Shown here: piece by piece, positions 9,047-18,590 of the stretch
How the letters are laid out: every line of letters starts with the position of its first letter
Numbering within the stretch: the stretch's first letter is position 1
Notes under the pieces: model-generated
Database searches by the model: none
What the model was told of the DNA's origin: nothing
What the model saw: the letters and a program-made list of their open reading frames with translations, nothing else
Translations under genes and position numbers: made by a program
Assembly (NCBI GenBank): GCA_029264305.1
Contig: JARICA010000019.1
Coordinates: forward strand, 20,894-84,893
DNA: 64,000 bases
Source: Faecalimonas sp.
GTDB lineage: Bacteria > Bacillota > Clostridia > Lachnospirales > Lachnospiraceae
Reading direction: 5' to 3'

Positions 9047-11599
9047 ATGTTTATGAAGAAATGGTATAAATCAGCCTTTTGTAAAGGGATTTTAATATTG
9101 CTTACAGGAATCTCGTTCATATTAATGAGTGTTTGTTTAGCAATTGGATTAGCATATCCGGGAAATAATTATGAGGAATTATTTATAAAAAAGAGTGAAA
9201 GAAATTATGAAGATACAAGGGGATTTTCTATACAAGTTAAAAATGAAGCGCAGGAGTTACTCAAATTTTTAGAGAGTAAAAAGTTGATTGAAAAAGATGG
9301 AAAAGAAGATTTAACACAGTCTATTGTAATAGAAAATTTAGAAGACATGGTTGAATTAAAAAAAGGTGTAGGGGAGTTTAGTTTTCGTTTAGAAGATTTA
9401 TTAAGCGAAACATCTGATCAAGAAGGTTATGAAATTGTTGTTGAAAAAACTCCAAGTGGAAAATATCAGTATAGAAAATTCAAAGAATTTATTCGTGAGG
9501 CAAGAGAAGAACAATATTTCTTTCCAACAGAGGCTACGAGTAAAAAGCAGCAGGCACAAATATTGAAGAAGATGGAAACGGACAAGTACCTTCCAGATGG
9601 AGAAGTACAAGATAAAGACGGAAAATTAGTTTATAAAAAAGTATGGTTTTTTGGACTCCCACTGGATACTTTAATAAAAACAACAGAAGGGAAAACACTT
9701 ATAGAATTAGCGAATACTTCGGATAAATTTAATGGTTCATTAGAAAAGATGCAACAAGTTTTAAATGAAATGAAACAGGAAGTTTCCTTTTCAAAAGAAC
9801 AGTATGATAGCTATAAATATTATTTTTCTCAAGGAAATACAAATCTTTCGTATCTTTATATAGATTATAATACGAGACGCTTAGAAACGAATCGAGACAT
9901 TATATGGGAGAATATAGAAAATGGAAAAACGGATATGTTGGAAAAGAGCAAATATGTTGTAGTTGCACCTAAACTTGTCGATTGTACTACGAATATGGCA
10001 AAAGATGGCGTGGCGTTATCAGATTGGCAACATATGGTTGATTATACTATGACTTATCCGGAAAATTATCAATTGATTCTTTCGGTAGATACAAAATATC
10101 CAATACAGGATTCGTTTTATAATTGGGCAGAAGTATATGAACGATATGCACCATATGTGGATAATGTGATTGTTATAGGTGGTTATTCAATAGTACTTTT
10201 TCTTGTTGTAATTATTTGGTTGACTGCTGTTGCAGGACATTCAAACCAATATACAGAATTAGCATTGCATCGGTTTGATAAATGGAAAACAGAGATTTGG
10301 TCATGTTTTATGGTTGGTTTAGGTGCACCACTTGTGATAGAAGTAATACTAGTGCTAGACTATTACTTGAAACAGATAAAGCCATACGCGAATTCTTTTC
10401 ATATGGAGCCATTGCGAGGTGGAAGAATCACTATTGCAACATTTATAGGAATTGGTGGAGTAACATTTGTAACAGGGATTTTATTTCTAATTGCATATTT
10501 AAGTTTAGTTAGAAGAATTAAGGCAAAAAATTTATGGAAAAATAGTATTTGTAAATGGTTCTTTCATTCACTTGCTCATCTGTATAGAAATCGGAGCAGT
10601 ATTACACAAGTGGTAATAATAGGAAGTGTAATGTTGGTTATGAATCTTTTAATGATAACAAATTCAGGTTTTTTTATTCTTCTTGGAATTTCAGTTGATA
10701 TATATATGATTATTAAGATTGCACAAAGAAGCATTGAAAAGGAAAAAATCAAAAAAGGAATTATACGTATTGCTAATGGAGATGCAAAATATAAGATTTC
10801 TTTGGAAGATTTTTCAAAAGATAGTCAAGAAGTAGCAGGACAGATTAATCGAATTGGAGAAGGAATTCAAAGTGCAGTGGAAAAGAGTTTGAAAGATGAG
10901 AGATTAAAAACAGATTTGATTACAAATGTATCTCATGATATTAAGACTCCACTTACTTCTATTATCAATTATGTAGGTTTATTGAAACAAGAGAAATTTG
11001 ATGATCCAAAAGTGAAGAGATATTTGGATGTTTTAGATACAAAATCACAGAGACTAAAGACGTTGACAGAAGATGTTGTAGAGGCGTCTAAAATTAGTTC
11101 AGGAAATATTCATTTGGAATATGTCAGTCTAAATCTCGTTGAGATGATACATCAGACTACTGGTGAGTTTGCTGAAAAATTTGAAAAAAAAGATTTAAAA
11201 GCAATTGTGAATGTACCAGAAGAACCAGTTATTATCCGTGCGGATGGGCGACGCATGTGGAGAGTTATTGAAAATATTTATAATAATGCGGCTAAATATG
11301 CTATGGCATCGACGAGAATTTATGTAGATATGATTGCGAACGGTCAAGAAGTTGTATTATCTTTAAAAAACGTTTCTGAATATCCGTTAAATATTAGTGC
11401 AGATGAACTTACAGAAAGATTTATCCGTGGAGATGTTTCAAGAAGTACAGAAGGTAGTGGTTTGGGACTATCTATTGCTAAAAACTTAACGGAAATGCAA
11501 GGAGGAAAGTTTAAAATCTATATTGACGGAGATTTATTTAAAGTAACGATTACTTTTCCGCAAATATGTTCAACTGTTACAAAAGAGATAGAAATGTAA
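9047..11599 (+). CDS. multi-TM sensor histidine kinase
   Basis: VSHDIKTPLTSIINYVGLL H-box, NNAAKYA N-box, GSGLGLSIAKNL G-box; several TM segments. Start could be 9053. Confidence 0.92.
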   Translation: MFMKKWYKSAFCKGILILLTGISFILMSVCLAIGLAYPGNNYEELFIKKSERNYEDTRGFSIQVKNEAQELLKFLESKKLIEKDGKEDLTQSIVIENLEDMVELKKGVGEFSFRLEDLLSETSDQEGYEIVVEKTPSGKYQYRKFKEFIREAREEQYFFPTEATSKKQQAQILKKMETDKYLPDGEVQDKDGKLVYKKVWFFGLPLDTLIKTTEGKTLIELANTSDKFNGSLEKMQQVLNEMKQEVSFSKEQYDSYKYYFSQGNTNLSYLYIDYNTRRLETNRDIIWENIENGKTDMLEKSKYVVVAPKLVDCTTNMAKDGVALSDWQHMVDYTMTYPENYQLILSVDTKYPIQDSFYNWAEVYERYAPYVDNVIVIGGYSIVLFLVVIIWLTAVAGHSNQYTELALHRFDKWKTEIWSCFMVGLGAPLVIEVILVLDYYLKQIKPYANSFHMEPLRGGRITIATFIGIGGVTFVTGILFLIAYLSLVRRIKAKNLWKNSICKWFFHSLAHLYRNRSSITQVVIIGSVMLVMNLLMITNSGFFILLGISVDIYMIIKIAQRSIEKEKIKKGIIRIANGDAKYKISLEDFSKDSQEVAGQINRIGEGIQSAVEKSLKDERLKTDLITNVSHDIKTPLTSIINYVGLLKQEKFDDPKVKRYLDVLDTKSQRLKTLTEDVVEASKISSGNIHLEYVSLNLVEMIHQTTGEFAEKFEKKDLKAIVNVPEEPVIIRADGRRMWRVIENIYNNAAKYAMASTRIYVDMIANGQEVVLSLKNVSEYPLNISADELTERFIRGDVSRSTEGSGLGLSIAKNLTEMQGGKFKIYIDGDLFKVTITFPQICSTVTKEIEM

Positions 11600-11707
11600 C
11601 AAAATTATGAAGAAAAGGCGAGGAATTCTAAAATATTCCTTGTCTTTCTTGCGTTTGAGACGGATAGGCATTACAATATTATGTGATTAAATTTTAAAGA
11701 GGTATTT

Positions 11708-12859
11708 ATGGAAGAAATTAGAAATATTTTAGAGGAAAGTTTACATATAGATTTCATACAAGCGATAATAAGTAACCCGAAAAAAAAGGGAGGAATAATA
11801 AAGATAAAAGTCCGTCCAATTATCGTGAAAGGGGAACTTTTATTCCAATGCGAAATTTTTGAAAATAAGCAAGCATTTCATAAAAATTATAATAGAGAAG
11901 AAACTATTTTGTATTTAGTAGGAAAGATGGAAGAATTTAAGCAGATGCAGTTAGAAACAAAACAATTACAATACACTGTTTTGGTTAGCAAAAAAGGAAA
12001 AGTAACTGTGAAACAAAAAAAACAAGTAGGATGTGTGAAGGAAGTTGATTTATCACATAATCGTTCCAAAAAATATATTTTGCAAGAAGGAAAAAGCGTT
12101 CCTTTTTTATATGACTTAGGTGTGATGACAAAAGAAGGAAAAGTTGTTAAAACACGTTTTGATAAATTTAGACAAATAAATCGTTTTTTAGAATTTATTG
12201 AAGATATATTACCTCAATTGAATAAAGAACGCGAAATTACCATTTTAGATTTTGGATGTGGAAAATCATATTTAACATTTGCGATGTACTATTATTTACA
12301 TGAACTAAAAGAGTATGATGTGCGGATTATCGGATTGGATTTAAAAAAGGAAGTAATTCAACATTGTAATGAATTGAGTGAAAAATATGGATATGAGAAA
12401 CTAAAGTTTTTAGAAGGAAATATTGCAGATTACACAGGAGTGAATGAGGTGGATATGGTTGTAACACTTCATGCTTGTGATACGGCAACAGATTATGCAT
12501 TAGCAAAAGCAATCGGTTGGAATGCAAAAGTTATTTTATCTGTACCATGTTGTCAGCATGAGGCCAATAGTCAAATAAAGAATGAAGTGCTAGAGCCAAT
12601 TTTGAAGTATGGTTTAATTAAGGAAAGGATTTCAGCTCTTGTGACAGACGCACTTAGAGCAGACTATTTAGAAAAAGAAGGATATGAGGCGCAGATTTTA
12701 GAGTTTATTGATATGGAACATACGCCTAAAAATATTTTGATTCGTGCGATAAAAACTGGGAAGAAGGGAAAAAACACAGAAAAGATTGAAGAGTGTGAAG
12801 AACAGTTAAATCTTTCGTTGACCTTGAAAAAACTATTAGAACATAAAGGGGAAGTATAG
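11708..12859 (+). CDS. class I SAM-dependent methyltransferase
   Basis: ITILDFGCGKSYLTFAMYYYL, TLHACDTATDYALA, SVPCCQHE. Confidence 0.8.
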   Translation: MEEIRNILEESLHIDFIQAIISNPKKKGGIIKIKVRPIIVKGELLFQCEIFENKQAFHKNYNREETILYLVGKMEEFKQMQLETKQLQYTVLVSKKGKVTVKQKKQVGCVKEVDLSHNRSKKYILQEGKSVPFLYDLGVMTKEGKVVKTRFDKFRQINRFLEFIEDILPQLNKEREITILDFGCGKSYLTFAMYYYLHELKEYDVRIIGLDLKKEVIQHCNELSEKYGYEKLKFLEGNIADYTGVNEVDMVVTLHACDTATDYALAKAIGWNAKVILSVPCCQHEANSQIKNEVLEPILKYGLIKERISALVTDALRADYLEKEGYEAQILEFIDMEHTPKNILIRAIKTGKKGKNTEKIEECEEQLNLSLTLKKLLEHKGEV

Positions 12860-15364
12860 ATGAAGAAAAAGATAATAGCAGGAAGTGTAATAGCTGTTAT
12901 CGTTATTGTAGCAGCTGTTATTTTGGGTATAGTTTTTAATAATAAAATCACAGAGAAGACGGGACAAATGGAAAAAGCAAGTCTTCCAGTCATTTCCTTT
13001 CAGGAAGGAAAATATAAGGTTAATACACTTTTAGGGTATACAGAAAGCATAGATATTGCATCAACAAGGGATATGGTTTTACCAGTTTCGGTAGGCACTA
13101 CTGTACAAGCTGATATATCTGGATATGAGGGAACAATCAAATCACTTACTTATGAAATATGTACACTTGACGGGAAGGAAAGTATTAAACAGCATACAAT
13201 TAAAAAAGTGAAAGATCATGTTCGGATGGAATTTGGAGATACAATTTCAGATGGAGAAGAGAAAATTTTAAAGATAAAATTAACATTGGATAATGGAAAG
13301 GATGTTTTTTATTACACGCGAGTGTTAAAGGCGACGGAATTGCATGTACAGCAATGCTTAGAATTTGCAGATGATTTTCATAAGAAAACATTTGATCCAG
13401 AACAAGTAAATACATTAAAACCAAGATTGGAAAGAAGAACAAATACAAATTTAAATTCACTTCAGAAAGTAAATTTGAATTCCGATATAAAGCAAATTGG
13501 TTGGAACGGCTTAAAGCCGGAGATAGTTGGTGATGTGGAGTGGCAAATTAAAGAGAGCACAGAAACATATACTTCCATTTATCTTAAGTATCAAGTGAAA
13601 TGTAAAACAGGAGAAGAAAACAATTTATATAATGTGACTGAATTTTTTAAAGTGCGTTTTATTAAAGGAAAAGGATCATTAGAAGATTATGAGCGTACAA
13701 TGAATGAGGTGTTTTTAGGAAAAGAGAGTGATTTTTCAGCAAAAGGAATTGAACTTGGAATCGCGGAAGAAAATGTTCAGTATATTTTAAATGAAAAGGA
13801 AAATATGATTTCTTTTGTTCAAGAAAGAGAAGTATGGAGCTATAATAAAGAAAAAAATCAGGCTTCTCTCATTTTTAGTTTTGCAGATGAAAAGAATAAT
13901 GATATTCGAAGTAAAAATGATAATCATAAAATCAATCTAATTTCTATGGATGATAAGGGAAATTTAACGTTTGTTGTGTGTGGATATATGAATCGTGGAA
14001 TGCACGAGGGACAAGTTGGAGCGAGCATCTATTATTTTAATAGTGAAAATAATTATGTGGAAGAGAAAACATTTATTCCAAGTGGAAAATCAGGTGAAAT
14101 TGTAGCACAAAATTTGATACAACTTGCTTATTATAGTAAAGAGGGAAATAAGCTATATGTAATGTTTGAAGGAACTTTGTATGAGATTGATTTAGAAACA
14201 CAAAAACGCTCTGTATTAGTAAAAAATTTGGAAGAAGGGCAATATATTGTTTCGAGTGATGGAAAACATATTGCATATCAGTCAAATGGAAAATTAACAG
14301 AAGCAACAGAGATAATTATTCATAACCTGCAAAATGGAAAGAAATATAAAGTAAAAGCAGAAAATGGAGAAATTATTCGCCCACTTACATTTGTTTTGGG
14401 AGATGCAGTTTATGGAATTGGTAAGAAAGATGATATTGGAAAAAATGTATCTGGTAATCAGATTATTCCATTATATAAAGTTGAAATTCGAAATCAGAAA
14501 AATAAAGTAGTAAAATCTTACCAAGAAGAGGAAACTTATGTTGTTAACGCAAAAACAGAACATAATATGATTACGTTGGAAAGAGTGAAAAAAAATGGAA
14601 ATATGTATTCTAACATCACTCAACATTACATCACAAATAATAAAGAACAAGAAGAACCTTCTGTTACAATTGAAACAGATACATCTGAAACAAAGGGAAG
14701 AGTAACAAGATTAGAAGATACGAAAATGTCATTAACAGGAACGCCAAAATGTCTTGAGAAGAAACCGTTATTGAAGAAAAAACCAGTAGTGATTGAATTT
14801 AATTTAGTAGACGACGAAGAAGGTTACTATGTTTATGGAAGAGGGAAATTACAGGGAATTTATAAAACAGCAGGGGCTGCTATTGTGAAAGCAGACACAG
14901 TACGAGGAGTGGTGGTTACTTCTAAACAGACAAAAGTTTGGGAACGAGGAAATAGACAACTTCGATATAATATAGAAAATACATCTGCATTTGCTACACA
15001 AGCAGGAGAAACTTCTCTTCAAGCAAGTTTAAGACAGGTATTAGAATATGAAGGGAAAAAAGTGAATGTAGCAAAAGAAATGCAAAATGGGAAATCTGCT
15101 TTAGAGATTTTAAATCAATATTCAGGAGGAGAAGCAGTAGATTTAAGTGGTTGTACGGTAGAGCAGTTATGCTATTTAATTGGAAAAGGAACTCCGGTTA
15201 TTGGGATGACAGGAACAAATACTGCAATTTTGTTAGTTGGGTATGATGATAAGATGATTACCTATTTAAATCCGAATACTGGCAAAAAACCTACGGAGGC
15301 CATAGCGGTTATTCAAAATATGGTAAAGGGAAGTCAAGGAATTTTCTTTGGATATGTAAAATAA
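12860..15364 (+). CDS. membrane-anchored large protein with C-terminal C39-like (papain-fold) domain lacking apparent catalytic residues
   Basis: N-terminal TM. The C-terminal ~120 aa resembles C39-like domains (VLEYEG..., GKGTPVIGMTGTNTAILLVGYDDKMITYLNPNTGK). Confidence 0.55.
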   Translation: MKKKIIAGSVIAVIVIVAAVILGIVFNNKITEKTGQMEKASLPVISFQEGKYKVNTLLGYTESIDIASTRDMVLPVSVGTTVQADISGYEGTIKSLTYEICTLDGKESIKQHTIKKVKDHVRMEFGDTISDGEEKILKIKLTLDNGKDVFYYTRVLKATELHVQQCLEFADDFHKKTFDPEQVNTLKPRLERRTNTNLNSLQKVNLNSDIKQIGWNGLKPEIVGDVEWQIKESTETYTSIYLKYQVKCKTGEENNLYNVTEFFKVRFIKGKGSLEDYERTMNEVFLGKESDFSAKGIELGIAEENVQYILNEKENMISFVQEREVWSYNKEKNQASLIFSFADEKNNDIRSKNDNHKINLISMDDKGNLTFVVCGYMNRGMHEGQVGASIYYFNSENNYVEEKTFIPSGKSGEIVAQNLIQLAYYSKEGNKLYVMFEGTLYEIDLETQKRSVLVKNLEEGQYIVSSDGKHIAYQSNGKLTEATEIIIHNLQNGKKYKVKAENGEIIRPLTFVLGDAVYGIGKKDDIGKNVSGNQIIPLYKVEIRNQKNKVVKSYQEEETYVVNAKTEHNMITLERVKKNGNMYSNITQHYITNNKEQEEPSVTIETDTSETKGRVTRLEDTKMSLTGTPKCLEKKPLLKKKPVVIEFNLVDDEEGYYVYGRGKLQGIYKTAGAAIVKADTVRGVVVTSKQTKVWERGNRQLRYNIENTSAFATQAGETSLQASLRQVLEYEGKKVNVAKEMQNGKSALEILNQYSGGEAVDLSGCTVEQLCYLIGKGTPVIGMTGTNTAILLVGYDDKMITYLNPNTGKKPTEAIAVIQNMVKGSQGIFFGYVK

Positions 15365-15374
15365 AATGTATAAA

Positions 15375-15414
15375 AATAAGTCGTTGATTTTATGTCAACG
15401 ACTTATTTTATTAA
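15375..15414. terminator. bidirectional terminator
   Basis: ataagtcgttgattttatgtcaacgacttattttatt. Confidence 0.75.
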
Positions 15415-15917
15415 GAAATCATTTTATTATTTTTGAAAATAATATATTCATATTTAGAAAGAGCCTTTAATACAATCATTCCTAATACACCGCAAGAAAT
15501 GATTTCTCCAAGTCCTACTGTAAGCATCATAAATGGGATTGGGAGAGGTACTCCGTATCCGTATGCTAAAACAAATGGGACAACAAGTGTATTGGCGATA
15601 ATTGGTGGAAGTGGAGCGAGAAAAGGACTTTTTTTACGTAAAGCATATGTAAAGCAAGCAGCGATAAGCGTTGCTAAACTTCCAAAAATAATATCTGGGA
15701 TAATTGCTCCACCTAAAATGTTTCCAATAAGGCATCCAATAAACAATCCAGGAATTGCTGCAGGTGTAAAAAATGGAAGAATCGTGAGGGATTCTGCTAT
15801 TCTAACCTGAACTTCTCCAAAGCCAAATGGTGCAAAGACTACTGTCAACACCACATAGATTGCAGCAATCATTGCTGCTTGTGTCAAAAATGTTACTTTC
15901 TGGTTTTTCATATTCAA
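15411..15917 (-). CDS. queT: QueT transporter family protein (queuosine precursor ECF S-component)
   Basis: MIAAIYVVLTVVFAPFGFGEVQVRIAESLTILPFFTPAAIPGLFIGCLIGNILGG is characteristic of QueT/COG4708. Confidence 0.9.
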   Translation of the reverse strand: MNMKNQKVTFLTQAAMIAAIYVVLTVVFAPFGFGEVQVRIAESLTILPFFTPAAIPGLFIGCLIGNILGGAIIPDIIFGSLATLIAACFTYALRKKSPFLAPLPPIIANTLVVPFVLAYGYGVPLPIPFMMLTVGLGEIISCGVLGMIVLKALSKYEYIIFKNNKMIS

Positions 15918-15924
15918 TTCTCCT

Positions 15925-16010
15925 TTAGTTTTGTTTTACGTGTGGAAGGTCACGAACACACGATTCATTTTACGCCGGGAATCGGCGAAATCTTAGTAAG
16001 ACCTTGTTTA
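15925..16010 (-). ncRNA. candidate preQ1-class riboswitch / structured queT leader
   Basis: Minus strand: AAGGTC...[CGCCG-ATTCC-CGGCG]...CGTGTG-TTCGTGACCTTC-CACACG. AAGGTC is perfectly complementary to GACCTT in the hairpin loop (pseudoknot), followed by an A-rich tail and SD, directly upstream of queT. Confidence 0.6.
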
Positions 16011-16337
16011 ACGTTACAATCATATATCATGGCTGTAAAATTTTCAAGGTTTTTCTTATTTTTGATATATTTATTCCTTATATTGAACCGTTTATTTTCA
16101 CCTGATATAATCCATTTAATATTTTCGAGTTCATTTAGGAAAAGGAGGAGTTAGCACCATACAAAAAGAAAAAGAGAAGGGCTGTCAAAAAAGTGCTATT
16201 ATTTTATGCAATTTTTCTTATGAAAGGGGAAAAAATAAGGGTAAAATGGAATCGGAAAAAATACTAAGTTGGCGTGATAAAGAATAGAAATATAAAATGA
16301 AATAAAAATTAGTTAAAAAATATATTGTTATTCGTAA

Positions 16338-16366
16338 TTGCGATAAAATGGAAAATAAGGTATACT
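16338..16366 (+). promoter_or_regulatory. sigma-A-like promoter for asnS
   Basis: TTGCGA - 17 bp - TATACT. Confidence 0.55.
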
Positions 16367-16437
16367 ATAGAGAATAGTGAGAATAATTGTCCAGAAGTTT
16401 TTGGAAGGATAATTAAATATAAAAAGGAGTTGGGAAA

Positions 16438-17829
16438 ATGGAATTAATAACAGTAAGAGAATTATATAAAAATCGTGAGCAGTATTTAGATAAAGAAGTG
16501 AGCGTTGGCGGTTGGGTAAGAAGTATTCGTGATTCCAAAACGTTTGGATTTATCGTTGTGAATGATGGATCATTTTTTGAAACATTGCAGGTCGTATATC
16601 ATGATACAATGGAAAATTTTGCAGATATTTCTAAATTAAATGTGGGTGCGGCAATTATTGTAAAAGGTACATTAGTAGCAACACCACAGGCAAAACAACC
16701 ATTTGAAATTCAGGCAACTGAAGTAGTCATTGAAGGAGCATCGGCACCAGATTACCCATTACAGAAGAAACGTCATAGTTTTGAGTATTTAAGAACAATT
16801 GCACATTTACGTCCAAGAACAAATACATTTCAAGCTGTATTTCGCGTTCGTTCTTTAATTGCGTATGCAATTCATCAGTTTTTCCAAGAAAGAGGATTTG
16901 TATATGTTCATACACCAATTATTACAGGAAGTGACTGTGAAGGTGCTGGGGAAATGTTTAGAGTAACAACTTTAGATATGGATAACCTTCCAAAGAATGA
17001 AGATGGAACAGTAGATTATAGTCAAGATTTCTTTAATAAAGAAACAAGTCTTACTGTAAGTGGGCAGTTAAATGGTGAAACATATGCGCAAGCATTCCGT
17101 AACATTTATACATTTGGACCTACATTTAGAGCAGAAAACTCTAATACGACAAGACATGCAGCAGAATTTTGGATGGTAGAACCAGAGATTGCATTTGCGG
17201 ATTTAGATGATGATATGATGCTTGCAGAAGCAATGTTAAAATATATTATTAATTATGTATTAGAAAATGCACCAGAAGAAATGAATTTCTTTAATTCTTT
17301 TGTTGATAAGGGACTTTTGGAACGTTTACATAATGTTGCTAACTCAGAATTTGCTCGTGTAACATATACAGAAGCAATCGAATTATTGGAAAAAAATAAT
17401 GACAAATTTGATTATAAAGTTTCATGGGGAGCAGATTTACAGACAGAACACGAACGTTATCTTACAGAAGAAGTATTTAAACGTCCTGTTTTTGTAACAG
17501 ATTATCCGAAAGAAATCAAAGCATTTTATATGAAAATGAACGATGATAATAAGACAGTAGCAGCAGTAGATTGTCTTGTTCCAGGAATCGGAGAGATTAT
17601 TGGGGGAAGCCAAAGAGAAGATGATTATAATAAGTTATTAGCTCGTATGGAAGAAATGGGATTGAAACCAGAAGAATATCAATTCTATTTGGATTTGAGA
17701 AAATATGGTTCTACAAGACATGCAGGATTTGGGCTTGGATTTGAACGTTGTGTAATGTATTTGACAGGTATGTCTAATATTAGAGATGTTGTGCCATTCC
17801 CAAGAACAGTAAATAACTGCGAATTATAA
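16438..17829 (+). CDS. asnS: asparaginyl-tRNA synthetase
   Basis: [38 protein letters not shown]..., [26 protein letters not shown]. Confidence 0.95.
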   Translation: MELITVRELYKNREQYLDKEVSVGGWVRSIRDSKTFGFIVVNDGSFFETLQVVYHDTMENFADISKLNVGAAIIVKGTLVATPQAKQPFEIQATEVVIEGASAPDYPLQKKRHSFEYLRTIAHLRPRTNTFQAVFRVRSLIAYAIHQFFQERGFVYVHTPIITGSDCEGAGEMFRVTTLDMDNLPKNEDGTVDYSQDFFNKETSLTVSGQLNGETYAQAFRNIYTFGPTFRAENSNTTRHAAEFWMVEPEIAFADLDDDMMLAEAMLKYIINYVLENAPEEMNFFNSFVDKGLLERLHNVANSEFARVTYTEAIELLEKNNDKFDYKVSWGADLQTEHERYLTEEVFKRPVFVTDYPKEIKAFYMKMNDDNKTVAAVDCLVPGIGEIIGGSQREDDYNKLLARMEEMGLKPEEYQFYLDLRKYGSTRHAGFGLGFERCVMYLTGMSNIRDVVPFPRTVNNCEL

Positions 17830-17840
17830 GAGGAAGAATG

Positions 17841-17874
17841 GGGCGTGGGAAAAGTGAATTTCCACGCCCTTTTG
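17841..17874 (+). terminator. rho-independent terminator after asnS
   Basis: gggcgtgggaaaagtgaatttccacgcccttttg. Confidence 0.85.
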
Positions 17875-17900
17875 TATAAGAGAATTAAGAGGAAAAGAGT

Positions 17901-18590
17901 ATGAATATTTTAGTAGTTGATGATGAAAGAGAAATTGCAGATGTAGTTGAACTCTATTTGCAAAGTGATCAATATCATATTTATAAGTTTTACACAGGAC
18001 AAGAAGCATTGGATTGCATAACAAATACAAAAATAGATTTGGCACTTTTAGATGTAATGCTACCAGATATTGATGGATTTGAAATTTTGAAAAAAATTCG
18101 AGAAAAGTATACATTTCCAGTAATTATGCTTACAGCAAAAGTTGAGTATATGGATAAGATTACAGGGTTGACTTTAGGTGCGGATGATTATATTCCAAAA
18201 CCATTTAATCCACTTGAGTTAGTTGCTCGTGTAAAAGCCCAGTTAAGACGATATACGCAATATAATGATATGGGGAAAAATGAAGGAAATATCATTGATT
18301 TTGGTGCTGTATTTTTAAATAGAACTTCCCATGAATGTATTTATTACGATAAAGAATTGACGTTAACACCAATTGAATTTGATATTCTTTGGTTACTATG
18401 TGAAAATAGAGGGAGAGTAATCAGCTCTGAAGAGTTATTTAGAACAGTGTGGAAAGAACAGTATTATAAAAATAGTAATAATACAGTAATGGTTCATATT
18501 AGACATTTGAGAGAAAAAATGAGCGAGCCGACAGGTAAGTCGGATTTCATTAAAACCGTATGGGGAGTTGGATATAAAGTTGAGGAATAA
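17901..18590 (+). CDS. VanR-like OmpR-family response regulator
   Basis: MNILVVDDEREIADVVELYL, LALLDVMLPDIDGFEIL, IPKPFNPLELVARVKAQLRRY. Confidence 0.9.
   Translation: MNILVVDDEREIADVVELYLQSDQYHIYKFYTGQEALDCITNTKIDLALLDVMLPDIDGFEILKKIREKYTFPVIMLTAKVEYMDKITGLTLGADDYIPKPFNPLELVARVKAQLRRYTQYNDMGKNEGNIIDFGAVFLNRTSHECIYYDKELTLTPIEFDILWLLCENRGRVISSEELFRTVWKEQYYKNSNNTVMVHIRHLREKMSEPTGKSDFIKTVWGVGYKVEE

Noticed and set aside
10156-10164. Isolated TGTGGATAA sites at 10156, 26023, 44437 and 60788
   Set aside because: Single occurrences, three within coding regions and one overlapping the 60753-60788 terminator; expected by chance in AT-rich sequence, unlike the three-box cluster at 25661-25693.
15433-15810. 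125-aa plus-strand ORF
   Set aside because: Antisense to queT, which has clear family motifs; the ORF has no RBS or recognisable domain.
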